A stretch of DNA of 64,000 nucleotides, taken from positions 1-64,000 of the forward strand of contig NZ_ATTQ01000024.1 of the NCBI RefSeq assembly GCF_000419765.1, in the 5' to 3' direction. The notes under the pieces are model-generated. The model saw only the letters and a program-made list of their open reading frames with translations, made no database searches and was not told the DNA's origin. This DNA is from Rhizobium mongolense USDA 1844. Lineage in GTDB: Bacteria; Pseudomonadota; Alphaproteobacteria; Rhizobiales; Rhizobiaceae. The position numbers and the translations under genes are program-made. This document shows positions 44,487 through 53,503 of this stretch, in pieces. Numbering within the stretch: the first letter of the stretch is position 1; every line of letters starts with the position of its first letter.

Positions 44487-45989
44487 CTAACCTATTCCAG
44501 CCCTTGCGCACCAATCGCGCAAGGGGGCAAGCGCTTCATGTTCAAGCGCCACCTTAAGATAGGAGAGCGTGCGGGGCATGTGTTTCGTATAGCCGGGCTT
44601 TCCGTCGCGCTGCAACAGCCGCACCCAGAGACCGGCAAGCTTGCAGTTACGCTGAGCCGACATGATCGCCCAGCTCTTCAGGAAGCCGGCTTCGTCAAAA
44701 TTGCCGTGTGCGCGACGAAAAGCCAAATAGTCGTCCATGAGCTGCCTGAACAGGGCAGGTTCGATGGTGACGCGCGCATCCTGCACGATGGATGCAAGAT
44801 CATAGGCGGTCGGGCCAATCATGGAGTCTTGAAAATCGATGAGGCCGATCTTCTGAATACCCTTTTGTCCTTCGCGCCAGATGATGTTTGGGGAATGGAA
44901 ATCCCGGAGCAACAGGTTTTTTTCTGCCGATGCGAGTTCATCGATGAGCCTGTCCCAGATCGCCAGATATTCCTCACGCTCGGCATCGCTGGGAGCTGTC
45001 CCGCGCTTCCAGGGAAGATACCAGTCGAGAACAAGGCGCACTTCCATCTTCATGGCGGTGCGGTCAAAATCGGGAATGTGGTGGATGTGGCTATCGGTGA
45101 CGCGGATATCCTGCGGAATCTTCATCCCGTGCAAATGCGCAAGGCAGGCGACACTTTGTCGGTAACGCGAGGCGATGGGCTTGTCGCCCTCGTCAAGCAC
45201 GCCATCGCTGCCGAGATCTTCGATCAGCAGAATGCCCTGAGCATAGTCGACCTCATAGATTTCTGGCGTTGCAAAGCCTCTTTCGCGCAGCACATTGGCA
45301 ATTGCAACGAAGGGATAGGCATTCTCGGCAATATGGGCAACCTTCGGATAAGGCTTTCCGTCGAGTACCGCCGGTCCCTCGGGAAGCGGCGGCCAATCCA
45401 TCAGTATCTTGCGGCCCTGGCGATCCGGATAGATCGCTTCGTAGGCGCGCAGCGACGCATCACCCGTCAGGAAGCGGCGTTTTGCGATCGGGTGCCCGGC
45501 TTTCGCGAGAAAAGCGCGGATTGCGAGAACGCGGCGGATTCTCTGCATCTGTGCGGACGGCGCAGAAATCGTTGCGCGCCGGCCCCTGTCTGCATGCTCA
45601 AGTTTCATCACGATACGATCGGCGGGCAATTCGTCTTCTGCCATTTCCGGCCATTCGACAAGGCAGATACCGTTCTGAAGCGCTTCGTCGAAGCCGAGTT
45701 CCTCCAACTCCGCACCGTCAGCGAGACGGTAGAGATCGAAGTGCGAAACCGGAATCCGCAAATCGTAGGATTGAACCAGCGTAAATGTCGGGCTCGGGAC
45801 CTCAAGCCGCTCGTCATCCGCCATGGCACGCAGAAACGCACGGGCAAGGGATGATTTTCCAGCGCCGAGATCTCCGGAAAATGCCAGGCAATCACCAGCC
45901 TTCAGCGCGAGCGCCAAATCTTCTCCAAGGCGGATTGTTGCCGCCTCGTCTTCCAGGAAAAGGGAGATTGTGCCGTCCTTCGTGATCAT
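44487..45989 (-). CDS. tsaE: TsaE-AmgK fusion: tRNA t6A ATPase plus MurNAc/GlcNAc anomeric kinase
   Basis: This 500-residue protein joins two domains. Residues 1-150 are TsaE, an ATPase needed for tRNA threonylcarbamoyladenosine: P-loop GDLGAGKSS (39-47), PSPTFTLVQSY and HFDLYRL. From about 150 to the end is an aminoglycoside-phosphotransferase-like kinase with catalytic RDFHSPNIIW and metal-binding GLIDFQD, related to AmgK, which phosphorylates MurNAc at C1. The start ATG 45989 overlaps the divL stop (ATGA). murU follows 24 bp later. Both activities are family inference; the fusion is seen directly in the unbroken frame. Confidence 0.9.
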   Translation of the reverse strand: MITKDGTISLFLEDEAATIRLGEDLALALKAGDCLAFSGDLGAGKSSLARAFLRAMADDERLEVPSPTFTLVQSYDLRIPVSHFDLYRLADGAELEELGFDEALQNGICLVEWPEMAEDELPADRIVMKLEHADRGRRATISAPSAQMQRIRRVLAIRAFLAKAGHPIAKRRFLTGDASLRAYEAIYPDRQGRKILMDWPPLPEGPAVLDGKPYPKVAHIAENAYPFVAIANVLRERGFATPEIYEVDYAQGILLIEDLGSDGVLDEGDKPIASRYRQSVACLAHLHGMKIPQDIRVTDSHIHHIPDFDRTAMKMEVRLVLDWYLPWKRGTAPSDAEREEYLAIWDRLIDELASAEKNLLLRDFHSPNIIWREGQKGIQKIGLIDFQDSMIGPTAYDLASIVQDARVTIEPALFRQLMDDYLAFRRAHGNFDEAGFLKSWAIMSAQRNCKLAGLWVRLLQRDGKPGYTKHMPRTLSYLKVALEHEALAPLRDWCARAGIG

Positions 45990-48565
45990 TCTGCTGCTGC
46001 GACGGAGTGCGGCAGGTTGATCGAGGGAATCCGGCAAATAACCTTCGTTCCTTTGCCCGGCTGGCTATCGATCGAAACCCTGCCGTTATGTAGGCTGACG
46101 AAACTGTCAACAATCGAAAGGCCAAGGCCTGCACCGCCGCGCTTGCCGCTTTTTGCGCCCGTGGCAAAACGATCGAAGACTGTCGCGATCATGTCCTGCG
46201 GAATACCGGGGCCGCGGTCGCTGACGGAGAAGACGAAATCCGTGCCTTCGCGATGGCATTCGAGAGAGATTCCCGCGCCTTCCGGTGAAAAATTCGCAGC
46301 ATTGGAAAGCAGCTTCAACAGGATTTGTTTCAAACGCTGGGGATCGGCGACGATCGAGCCAAGATAGGCAGGCGCTGTGATCTCCAGCGTCACGCCGCTT
46401 TCCTGCAGCCGGTCGGCAATCTGCATGGAGACGTCATCGAGAAGATCGTTGAGATCGATTTCCGAATAGTTGAGCCTCATAATGCCGGCATCCACGGTGG
46501 CAAGATCGAGAATATCGTTGACCAGCGTCAGCAGCACGGACGAGGAGGTCGAAATGTGGTCGATATATTCGGCCTGACGCTCGTTCAGCGGTCCGACACT
46601 CGGGGTGCGCAGCAGATCGGCAAAACCGATAATATTGGTCAGTGGAGAGCGCAGCTCATAGGAGACATGCTGGACGAAATCGTTCTTCAGCTCGTCGGCC
46701 TTGCGCAGCGCCTCGTTCTTCTCAGTCAGCGCACGTTCAGCGCGGACGCTGTCGGTCATGTTGACGAAAGTCAGCATCGTCTGGGCGTTGGGCAACGGAA
46801 TGACGGCGTAATCCAGCACGAGGCCAGAGAGCAATTCCAGTGTTCCCTGGCTGGAACGGCGTTCATCATCGAAGCTGGTAATCAGCTCCGCAAAGGTCTT
46901 CCAGCCGTCCGGCCGGTCATAGGACTGTAAGCACGTTTCGCCAATCGCACGAATATGCGTTCCCGGCTTGGCCTCGGCTTCGGTAATGCCCCAGAGCATA
47001 CGGAAGGCCGGATTCGAAAGGCGAATACGACCGTCGGCTCCGAAAACGGCGACGCCTTCGGAGAGATGGTCGATCGTTTCGCCTTGGACCTTGACCAATG
47101 TATTGTATCTCGTCTCGAGAGCGACCTGTTCGGTTAAATTCTCGAAAACCCAGGTTGCGCCGCCTTGTGGATGTGCGGTCGCAAAGACCCGCAGTGTCTG
47201 ACCGTTCGGCAGATGCCAGAGGTCCGTTTGCGTATCGAGTGCCCGATAGACGGAAAGTGCGGTTTCCTTCCAGCTTTTCCAGTTGAGCTGATCGGGAAGC
47301 TTTTTTGCGGCGCGCAAACGCTCCAGCAACTCGGCGTTGTCGGGCTTACTTTCGAGGAAAGCGATATCGAGCTCCCAGAGAGCGACGAAGGCCTGATTAT
47401 AAAACTGCAAACGGCGGTCGCCATCGAAGATCGCAACAGGCGTCGCAAGATGGTCGAGAGTCTCGGCGTGGCTCTTCAGCGTCCGCTCAAGCTCGGCGCG
47501 GACGGATGCGGCTTCAGAAACGTCGATCGCGATGCCGGCGGAACCGCTTGGCAACTTCACGTCAACGACGTCGAAAAAGGTGCGATTGCCACGGACGACC
47601 GTCGAAATCTTGTCGTGGAAGGGCGATTCGGGCGTCGCCGCAACGCGGATGTGTTCGCGTGCGACCGTCGTCAGGATTTCCCGTCCTTCATTGATCGCGT
47701 GCTGGGGCGACGTCGCCTCGACCGCATCGCCATAGGCCTGATTGACCCAGGTGAGGCGCCCTTCGGTATCGCGCTGCCAGGCGGGCAGGTCGATCGCATC
47801 GAGCAGGTTCTGGAAGGCCGAGATCGAGGACATCAGCCGGTCGCGCTCGATCTTCAATTCGGCAAGCTCGGCGCGCAGATTGTTCAGCGCCACGAAACGC
47901 ACGAAGGCGCGGCCACCGGAAACCCGGCCTTGCGCCTCGAGGATTTCTTCGCGACTGGTTTCGACAACCATATCGAAGCTCTGTGCAACACCACGTAGAC
48001 GATCAATCGCCCTTTCGAGCTCTGTAGCGGAACGGGGTTTCAGCCAGAGGCCGAACGCCAGGAATTCGCTGTCCTGCGGCGCACCGGTTTCGGCTGGAAG
48101 CTGGCCAAGCAGTTCCGGCCGCTCATTGCCGTCCCAGACGACGATGCGGCGATTCTTGTCGGCGATCAGCGCCTGGTATTGCGAAATGCGCTGATGCGCA
48201 TCGGAAAGGGCGGACCGGATTTCACGGCTTTCGTTTTCAAGATTACCACGCTGGCGCACGAGCCAGAGAGTCGAAAGCAGGGCCGCGGAAATGACGCCGA
48301 TCACGACGGAAAAGCCAACGACCTGCGATGACGTGAAAAGATGTGCGGATGCTGCTGCTTCGGATTCGACTTGGGCCAGCACCGGCCGCGCCAATGCTGC
48401 GATTGCCGTTCCGCCTGCGCAAATCCTTGCGAGTCGCGTCAGTGACCCCGAGCTTTGCTTCACGGCTTTTCTGGCCGTATGCTTTTGGCCTGCCTCGTGT
48501 GAACGGATATCAGGCCAAGCGCCCTCGTCCGCCTGTCCCGGCAGGCTGCGATTCATTTCCGACAT
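45986..48565 (-). CDS. divL: DivL-like PAS-domain sensor kinase homologue
   Basis: This roughly 859-residue protein has an N-terminal membrane segment (VVGFSVVIGVISAALLSTLWL), a region of about three PAS-like repeats, and C-terminal DHp and HATPase domains (DRGPGIPQDM; RGGAGLGLSIVDSF). The H-box reads HVSYELRSPL: Tyr636 replaces the phosphoacceptor His. That substitution is the mark of DivL, which in Caulobacter controls CckA and CtrA during the cell cycle. I chose ATG 48565 with GGACGGAG upstream; a TTG start at 48589 is possible. It couples to tsaE-amgK downstream. Confidence 0.92.
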   Translation of the reverse strand: MSEMNRSLPGQADEGAWPDIRSHEAGQKHTARKAVKQSSGSLTRLARICAGGTAIAALARPVLAQVESEAAASAHLFTSSQVVGFSVVIGVISAALLSTLWLVRQRGNLENESREIRSALSDAHQRISQYQALIADKNRRIVVWDGNERPELLGQLPAETGAPQDSEFLAFGLWLKPRSATELERAIDRLRGVAQSFDMVVETSREEILEAQGRVSGGRAFVRFVALNNLRAELAELKIERDRLMSSISAFQNLLDAIDLPAWQRDTEGRLTWVNQAYGDAVEATSPQHAINEGREILTTVAREHIRVAATPESPFHDKISTVVRGNRTFFDVVDVKLPSGSAGIAIDVSEAASVRAELERTLKSHAETLDHLATPVAIFDGDRRLQFYNQAFVALWELDIAFLESKPDNAELLERLRAAKKLPDQLNWKSWKETALSVYRALDTQTDLWHLPNGQTLRVFATAHPQGGATWVFENLTEQVALETRYNTLVKVQGETIDHLSEGVAVFGADGRIRLSNPAFRMLWGITEAEAKPGTHIRAIGETCLQSYDRPDGWKTFAELITSFDDERRSSQGTLELLSGLVLDYAVIPLPNAQTMLTFVNMTDSVRAERALTEKNEALRKADELKNDFVQHVSYELRSPLTNIIGFADLLRTPSVGPLNERQAEYIDHISTSSSVLLTLVNDILDLATVDAGIMRLNYSEIDLNDLLDDVSMQIADRLQESGVTLEITAPAYLGSIVADPQRLKQILLKLLSNAANFSPEGAGISLECHREGTDFVFSVSDRGPGIPQDMIATVFDRFATGAKSGKRGGAGLGLSIVDSFVSLHNGRVSIDSQPGKGTKVICRIPSINLPHSVAAAE

Positions 48566-48701
48566 CAGCGGTATGTCTCCGTCCTTCAATGTGCCGCATC
48601 ACGACAAGACATCCCATTTTCGGGCAAACCGGATAACTCCGCGCCACGAATCGAGTTCTAGAACAATACTTCGGAAGGGAATCGGCGGGAAGGTGGGTTC
48701 C

Positions 48702-48739
48702 AAAAAATAGGGATGCCGCATTTGTCAATGCGGCATCCC
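48702..48739 (-). terminator. Terminator after ahcY
   Basis: GGGATGCCGCATT and AATGCGGCATCCC form a perfect 13-bp stem with a 4-base loop; read leftward it is followed by TATTTTTT. It separates ahcY from divL. Confidence 0.93.
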
Positions 48740-48767
48740 CAAGATGTTGTGGATATTGTTGCCGAGA

Positions 48768-50168
48768 TTAATATCTGTAGTGGTCGGACTTGAAAGGACC
48801 CTTCGGCGAAACGCCGATATAGGCGGCCTGTTCTTCAGAAAGCTGCGTCAATTTCACGCCAAGCTTGTCGAGGTGCAGGCGGGCAACCTTTTCGTCGAGA
48901 TGCTTCGGCAGAATATAGACCTGGTTTTCATACTGACCGGGCTTGGTGAAGAGCTCGATCTGCGCCAGCGTCTGGTTGGTGAAGGAGGCCGACATCACGA
49001 AGGACGGATGGCCTGTTGCGTTGCCGAGATTGAGCAGGCGGCCTTCCGAGAGAAGGATAATGCGATTGCCCTTCGGGAACTCGATCAGATCGACCTGCGG
49101 CTTTACATTCGTCCACTTGAGGTTACGGAGTGCCGCGACTTCGATTTCATTGTCGAAGTGGCCGATATTGCCGACGATCGCCATGTCCTTCATCTGACGC
49201 ATATGGTCGATGCGGATGACATCCTTGTTTCCGGTCGTGGTGACGAAGATATCAGCCGACGAGACGACGTCCTCCAGCAGCACGACTTCGTAACCGTCCA
49301 TCGCTGCCTGCAGCGCGCAGATCGGATCGGCTTCCGTGACCTTGACGCGGGCGCCGGCGCCGGAAAGCGATGCCGCCGAACCCTTGCCGACGTCGCCATA
49401 GCCGCAGACGACGGCAACCTTACCGGCCATCATGACGTCGGTGGCGCGGCGGATGCCGTCAACCAGCGATTCCTTGCAGCCATACTTGTTGTCGAATTTC
49501 GACTTGGTGACCGAGTCGTTGACGTTGATCGCCGGGAAGGGCAGCAGCCCCTTCTGGCTGAGCTGATAGAGGCGGTTGACGCCGGTGGTGGTTTCTTCCG
49601 TGACACCCTTGATCGCATCGCGCTGCTTCGTGAACCAGCCTGGTGAAGCGGCAAGCCGCTTCTTGATCTGTGCGAAGAGGATCTCTTCTTCTTCGGAATG
49701 CGGGTGGGAGAGCACATCTTCGCCGGCCTCGGCACGCGCGCCGAGCAGGATGTACATGGTGGCATCGCCACCATCGTCGAGGATCATGTTGGAGAGGCCG
49801 CCATCGGCCCATTGGAAGATCTTGTCGGTGTAGACCCAGTAATCTTCGAGCGACTCGCCCTTGACGGCAAAAACCGGTACGCCGGATGCGGCGATTGCGG
49901 CAGCGGCATGGTCCTGGGTCGAAAAGATGTTGCAGGAAGCCCAGCGGACTTCTGCGCCGAGCGCCGCGAGCGTTTCGATCAGAACGGCCGTCTGGATCGT
50001 CATGTGCAGCGAGCCGGTGATGCGCGCGCCCTTCAGCGGCTTTGACGGGCCGAATTCGGCGCGACAAGACATGAGGCCCGGCATTTCAGTTTCGGCGATC
50101 GAAATTTCCTTGCGGCCGAAATCCGCCAGACCGATATCGGCGACGACATAATCTTTCTCAGTGCTCAT
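48768..50168 (-). CDS. ahcY: Adenosylhomocysteinase
   Basis: This 466-residue NAD-dependent enzyme splits S-adenosylhomocysteine to adenosine and homocysteine, keeping methyltransferases active. The NAD loop VVCGYGDVGKGSA and the C-terminal KSDHYRY ending are typical. The insert of about 40 residues relative to short forms fits the proteobacterial class. A palindromic operator lies 126 bp upstream. HPr lies 168 bp upstream on the same strand, and a very strong terminator follows. Confidence 0.98.
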   Translation of the reverse strand: MSTEKDYVVADIGLADFGRKEISIAETEMPGLMSCRAEFGPSKPLKGARITGSLHMTIQTAVLIETLAALGAEVRWASCNIFSTQDHAAAAIAASGVPVFAVKGESLEDYWVYTDKIFQWADGGLSNMILDDGGDATMYILLGARAEAGEDVLSHPHSEEEEILFAQIKKRLAASPGWFTKQRDAIKGVTEETTTGVNRLYQLSQKGLLPFPAINVNDSVTKSKFDNKYGCKESLVDGIRRATDVMMAGKVAVVCGYGDVGKGSAASLSGAGARVKVTEADPICALQAAMDGYEVVLLEDVVSSADIFVTTTGNKDVIRIDHMRQMKDMAIVGNIGHFDNEIEVAALRNLKWTNVKPQVDLIEFPKGNRIILLSEGRLLNLGNATGHPSFVMSASFTNQTLAQIELFTKPGQYENQVYILPKHLDEKVARLHLDKLGVKLTQLSEEQAAYIGVSPKGPFKSDHYRY

Positions 50169-50293
50169 CGAGGTCTCCAGCTGAAAAGCGTCTCATAATC
50201 AAGCGCGCAGTTGACGGCGCGATAGCTCGAACGCGTGCATTGACGCACGGCCATGCTCGCCGTGTAGCAGGCTTCGCAGGCGATGGCAATAAG

Positions 50294-50313
50294 GATATAA
50301 AGAAGTCTTTATA
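50294..50313. promoter_or_regulatory. Palindromic operator upstream of ahcY
   Basis: ATATAAAG-AAGT-CTTTATAT is a perfect 8-bp inverted repeat with a 4-bp spacer, 126 bp before the ahcY start and just after the HPr stop. The form suits a dimeric ArsR-type regulator responding to SAH or SAM, but no regulator gene is in the window. Confidence 0.65.
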
Positions 50314-50336
50314 TGTTTATATGAAGCCCGGAAGGC

Positions 50337-50633
50337 TTACATTTCTTCGCCGAACTTGTCCTGGACCAATTGATCCAGTGCGTTCAGCGCTTCGGCGGCC
50401 TGGTTGCCGCTCGCGCAAACGAGAACGGTCGTGCCCGGACTCGCGGCAAGCATCATCAACCCCATGATCGAGGTGCCGCCGACCGTCATTCCGTCCTTGG
50501 AGACAGTAACGGCAGCGTCGAATGTCTCGACCATTTGGACGAATTTGGCGGAGGCGCGCGCGTGAAGGCCGCGCTTGTTGACGATGAGCAGTTCCCGGGA
50601 AAACGAGGTCATGGCGGGACTTGTTTTCATCAT
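50337..50633 (-). CDS. Phosphocarrier protein HPr
   Basis: This 98-residue PTS phosphocarrier keeps the phosphorylatable His24 in RGLHARASAKF and the regulatory Ser55 in GTSIMGLMML, the target of HPr kinase. It is probably the carrier of a regulatory PTS rather than a sugar-import PTS, because no EIIB or EIIC gene is here. The start may be ATG 50633, overlapping the EIIA gene by 4 bp, or ATG 50612. hprK lies two genes upstream. Confidence 0.95.
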   Translation of the reverse strand: MMKTSPAMTSFSRELLIVNKRGLHARASAKFVQMVETFDAAVTVSKDGMTVGGTSIMGLMMLAASPGTTVLVCASGNQAAEALNALDQLVQDKFGEEM

Positions 50634-51031
50634 TTTCCACTCAGAACGCGGCTGGCGACGTTGATGTATTTCCGCCCGGCCTCCGACGCTTCGATGAGCG
50701 CCTTTTCCATGTTGTTTTCGCCGCGCACGCCGGCAAGCTTGATCAGCATCGGCAAGTTCATGCCGGCAATCACTTCGGTATGACCGCTGCTCATGACCGA
50801 AATAGCGAGATTGGAAGGAGTACCCCCGAACATATCGGTCAGGATGACGACGCCGTTGCCATCGTCCGCGCTAGAGACCGCCTGCAGGATATCCTGCCGT
50901 CTCTGATCCATATCGTCTTCGGGGCCGATGCAGACCGTCTCGATAAATTTCTGAGGACCGACGACATGCTCTACAGCATGACGAAACTCTTCAGCCAGCT
51001 TGCCATGAGTGACAAGCACAAGTCCGATCAT
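50630..51031 (-). CDS. PTS EIIA component, mannose family
   Basis: This 133-residue EIIA-Man-type domain carries His9 in LVLVTHGKLAEEF, the phosphorylation site, and VVILTDMFGGTPSNLA, a family signature. With no partner EIIB/C, it likely acts in regulation, as proposed for rhizobial and Brucella PTS systems. It overlaps HPr by 4 bp and lies about 150 bp downstream of hprK, in the same direction. Confidence 0.95.
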   Translation of the reverse strand: MIGLVLVTHGKLAEEFRHAVEHVVGPQKFIETVCIGPEDDMDQRRQDILQAVSSADDGNGVVILTDMFGGTPSNLAISVMSSGHTEVIAGMNLPMLIKLAGVRGENNMEKALIEASEAGRKYINVASRVLSGK

Positions 51032-51183
51032 GATTCAACTGCTCCCAATGGCATATAAACGGTGGCCCCAATATCGCAACGCAGCAATCGCGTCCACCGG
51101 TGGGGGCACATCTTGGCCATCAAAAGCCGAAGTGCAAGATAAAAATGCAGACATATGCGGCGAATGCGCCTATGCAGCAGGCA

Positions 51184-51639
51184 TTATAGGCCGATGTCCG
51201 GTGCCTTTGCCATCAAAATCGCGAGAGGCACTGGAGCGTTTGGCAGCAAGCGCAGAGCCGGCAGCGAAAAGCCTTCTGCGAATTGCGCGACGTCGTTGTC
51301 AGGCGGCAGACGATTTTCGCCCGACGGACTGCCGGGCAGCACGGCATAATGCATCGGGGCGAGCGGAACGCTTTCGCACTTGACGATGCCGGTACCGCGC
51401 AGCTCGATCAAACCAGAGATTGCGGAAGGTCGTTCAGCGATCACCTGTCCATCGCGTTTCGACAGAAATACCTGATCGTCGGCGACCAGTGAGGCGGGCA
51501 GCCCCATCCGTTTGGCCTCAGTGATGCACGTGAATGCCAGCATGGACTTACCCCAGCCGGAGGGGCCAACAAAAAGCAGGCCGGTCTTATTGACGACGAT
51601 CGCCGTGGCGTTGATGTTGAAAGTTGCACCCGTCATCAT
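51184..51639 (-). CDS. hprK: HPr kinase/phosphorylase, short alphaproteobacterial form
   Basis: This 151-residue protein holds only the catalytic domain: P-loop GPSGWGKS (25-32), and VADDQVFLSKRDG and ELRGTGIVKCE. Gram-positive HprK is about 310 residues with an N-terminal domain missing here. It should phosphorylate Ser55 of the HPr two genes downstream. It overlaps the stop of chvG by 4 bp (ATGA), linking it to ChvGI. Confidence 0.93.
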   Translation of the reverse strand: MMTGATFNINATAIVVNKTGLLFVGPSGWGKSMLAFTCITEAKRMGLPASLVADDQVFLSKRDGQVIAERPSAISGLIELRGTGIVKCESVPLAPMHYAVLPGSPSGENRLPPDNDVAQFAEGFSLPALRLLPNAPVPLAILMAKAPDIGL

Positions 51640-53426
51640 GACACCGAGACTGCGGGCAGGGCGAGAATGAAGCGGGCGCCAAGCACTTCTGCCGTTTCTG
51701 CATCGATGATGTTTTCGGCACGCAACGAGCCGCCATGCGCCTCCGCGATCTGACGGCTGATCGACAGGCCAAGACCGGAATTTTGCCCGAACCCTTCGGA
51801 CTCGGGTCGGTCTGTATAGAAGCGCTCAAAGATGCGGTCGATATTTTCAGCCTGGATGCCCGGACCATTGTCTTCGATATAGACAATGCAGCGCGACCGT
51901 GTGCGGAACAGCCGAACGGTGATCTTGCCGCCCTCATCCGGAACGAAGGAGCGGGCATTCTCGATGAGGTTGGTAATGATCTGGCCGATACGGAGATCAT
52001 GACCATTGACGACGAAACGCGTCTTGACGCCGGGCTTGCGTTCGATCGCGAGCTCGATCTGCACCTCTTTGTTCTTGTGGCGAATCTGCCTTGAAACCTC
52101 AACCAGATCGCTAAGGAATACCTCGAGATCGACGGATCGGGCATCGACACGGGCAAGTTCGGCATCGAGGCGCGAGGCGTCGGAGATATCGCTGATGAGA
52201 CGATCGAGGCGGCGGACGTCGTGCTGGATCACATCCATCAACCGCTTCTTGGAATCGTCCGACTTGGCCAGCGGCAGCGTTTCCACGGCGCTGCGAAGCG
52301 AGGTCAGTGGGTTTTTGAGCTCGTGGCTGACATCGGCGGCAAAGCTTTCGATCGCATCGATACGGTCATAAAGTGCGGTGGTCATCTCGCGGAGCGCGAT
52401 CGAAAGGTTGCCGATCTCGTCCTGGCGGGCTGAGAAATCCGGAATTTCCTCGCGCTCCTTTGCGCCGCGCCGGACGCGGATCGCCGCAGCCGAGAGACGG
52501 CGAAGCGGATTGGCGATCGTCGACGAGAGAACCAGCGACAACAGAACGTTGACGAGTGTCGCCACACCGAAGACGCGCATGATCGCCAAGCGTTCGGCAT
52601 GGACGATGTTGTCGATGTCACCGGCCTGCGTCGAAAGCAGCAGAACGCCGAGAACGGCACGAAAACGCTGGATCGGGACAGCTACAGAGACGATGAGTGC
52701 GCCCTTGTCAGTGGTGCGTACAACGGCGCCGCGCACTCCCGTCAACGCATTCATCACTTCCGGATAGATCGACCCGTCGCCACCCGGCGCTTCCTTGTAG
52801 ACCGGCAGATTCCCAGGCTGGAGCGCCTTGTTGAAAAGTGTTGTAAGCCATTCAGCCCAAGTCTGCTTCTCTTCCTCCACCGGCGGCAGATCGAAGCGCA
52901 AGACCTGACCTCGCGAATAGAGATGGCGCGAATCGAGAAGCAAGTTGGCATCGGCATCAAAGATGCGGGCACGCGTGCGCGTGGGCGAAATCAGCCGTCT
53001 GAGAACCGGTGCTACCTTTTCCGGATCGATCGGGAATTCAAGATCCTCATCATTCGGGACGGGCGTAATGCTCTGTCCGGCCTGCAGCTCGAGAAGCTTC
53101 TGCGGATCGATGGTGATCGAGTTCGTATCGACGGAGGCCGATGCCGAAACCGCACCGGCGATGATTTCGCCTTGCGTCAGCAAGCTCTCGACGCGGGCGT
53201 CGATCAGGCCCTCGCGAAACTGGTTGAGGTAAAGAATGCCGCCTACAAGGACGAGCAGTGCTGCGAGATTGAAGAAGAGGATGCGGCGCGTCAGGCTCGA
53301 AAAGACGGCATTGCCGAAGATGCGGCGAATGATGGTGAAGGGATGCGACCAGCGCCTTCCCCTGACACGGCGGCCGCTCAAGCCTTCCGCGTCATCCAAG
53401 TCCCTTTCCTGCACCAACTGTGCCAA
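51636..53426 (-). CDS. chvG: Sensor histidine kinase ChvG (ExoS)
   Basis: This 596-residue inner-membrane kinase has two membrane helices (about 48-68 and 284-303) around a periplasmic sensor, then HAMP, DHp with His368 in DVSHELKNPL, and an ATPase domain (YIEDNGPGIQ, FGQNSGLGLS). In Sinorhizobium and Agrobacterium ChvG-ChvI control exopolysaccharide, motility and acid/envelope responses. The start appears to be TTG 53426, so the first residues are uncertain. chvI is 77 bp upstream. Confidence 0.95.
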   Translation of the reverse strand: MAQLVQERDLDDAEGLSGRRVRGRRWSHPFTIIRRIFGNAVFSSLTRRILFFNLAALLVLVGGILYLNQFREGLIDARVESLLTQGEIIAGAVSASASVDTNSITIDPQKLLELQAGQSITPVPNDEDLEFPIDPEKVAPVLRRLISPTRTRARIFDADANLLLDSRHLYSRGQVLRFDLPPVEEEKQTWAEWLTTLFNKALQPGNLPVYKEAPGGDGSIYPEVMNALTGVRGAVVRTTDKGALIVSVAVPIQRFRAVLGVLLLSTQAGDIDNIVHAERLAIMRVFGVATLVNVLLSLVLSSTIANPLRRLSAAAIRVRRGAKEREEIPDFSARQDEIGNLSIALREMTTALYDRIDAIESFAADVSHELKNPLTSLRSAVETLPLAKSDDSKKRLMDVIQHDVRRLDRLISDISDASRLDAELARVDARSVDLEVFLSDLVEVSRQIRHKNKEVQIELAIERKPGVKTRFVVNGHDLRIGQIITNLIENARSFVPDEGGKITVRLFRTRSRCIVYIEDNGPGIQAENIDRIFERFYTDRPESEGFGQNSGLGLSISRQIAEAHGGSLRAENIIDAETAEVLGARFILALPAVSVS

Positions 53427-53503
53427 CGACAGGCCCTTTCGGAGGGCGTGGCGGTCTCCCGCCTCCAGCCCTCGACAATACTCATGCGCCGCGCCGACAG
53501 GCG

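Noticed and set aside
44538..45854. 438-codon open frame antisense to tsaE-amgK
   Set aside because: The opposite frame has clear kinase and P-loop motifs; this one has none.
50169..50293. SAH or SAM riboswitch upstream of ahcY
   Set aside because: I could not draw a conserved riboswitch core; only an operator-like palindrome stands out.
51520..51540. A further parS near the hprK gene (GCACGTGAAT)
   Set aside because: Only the central CACGTGA core matches; too many mismatches to the 16-bp consensus.
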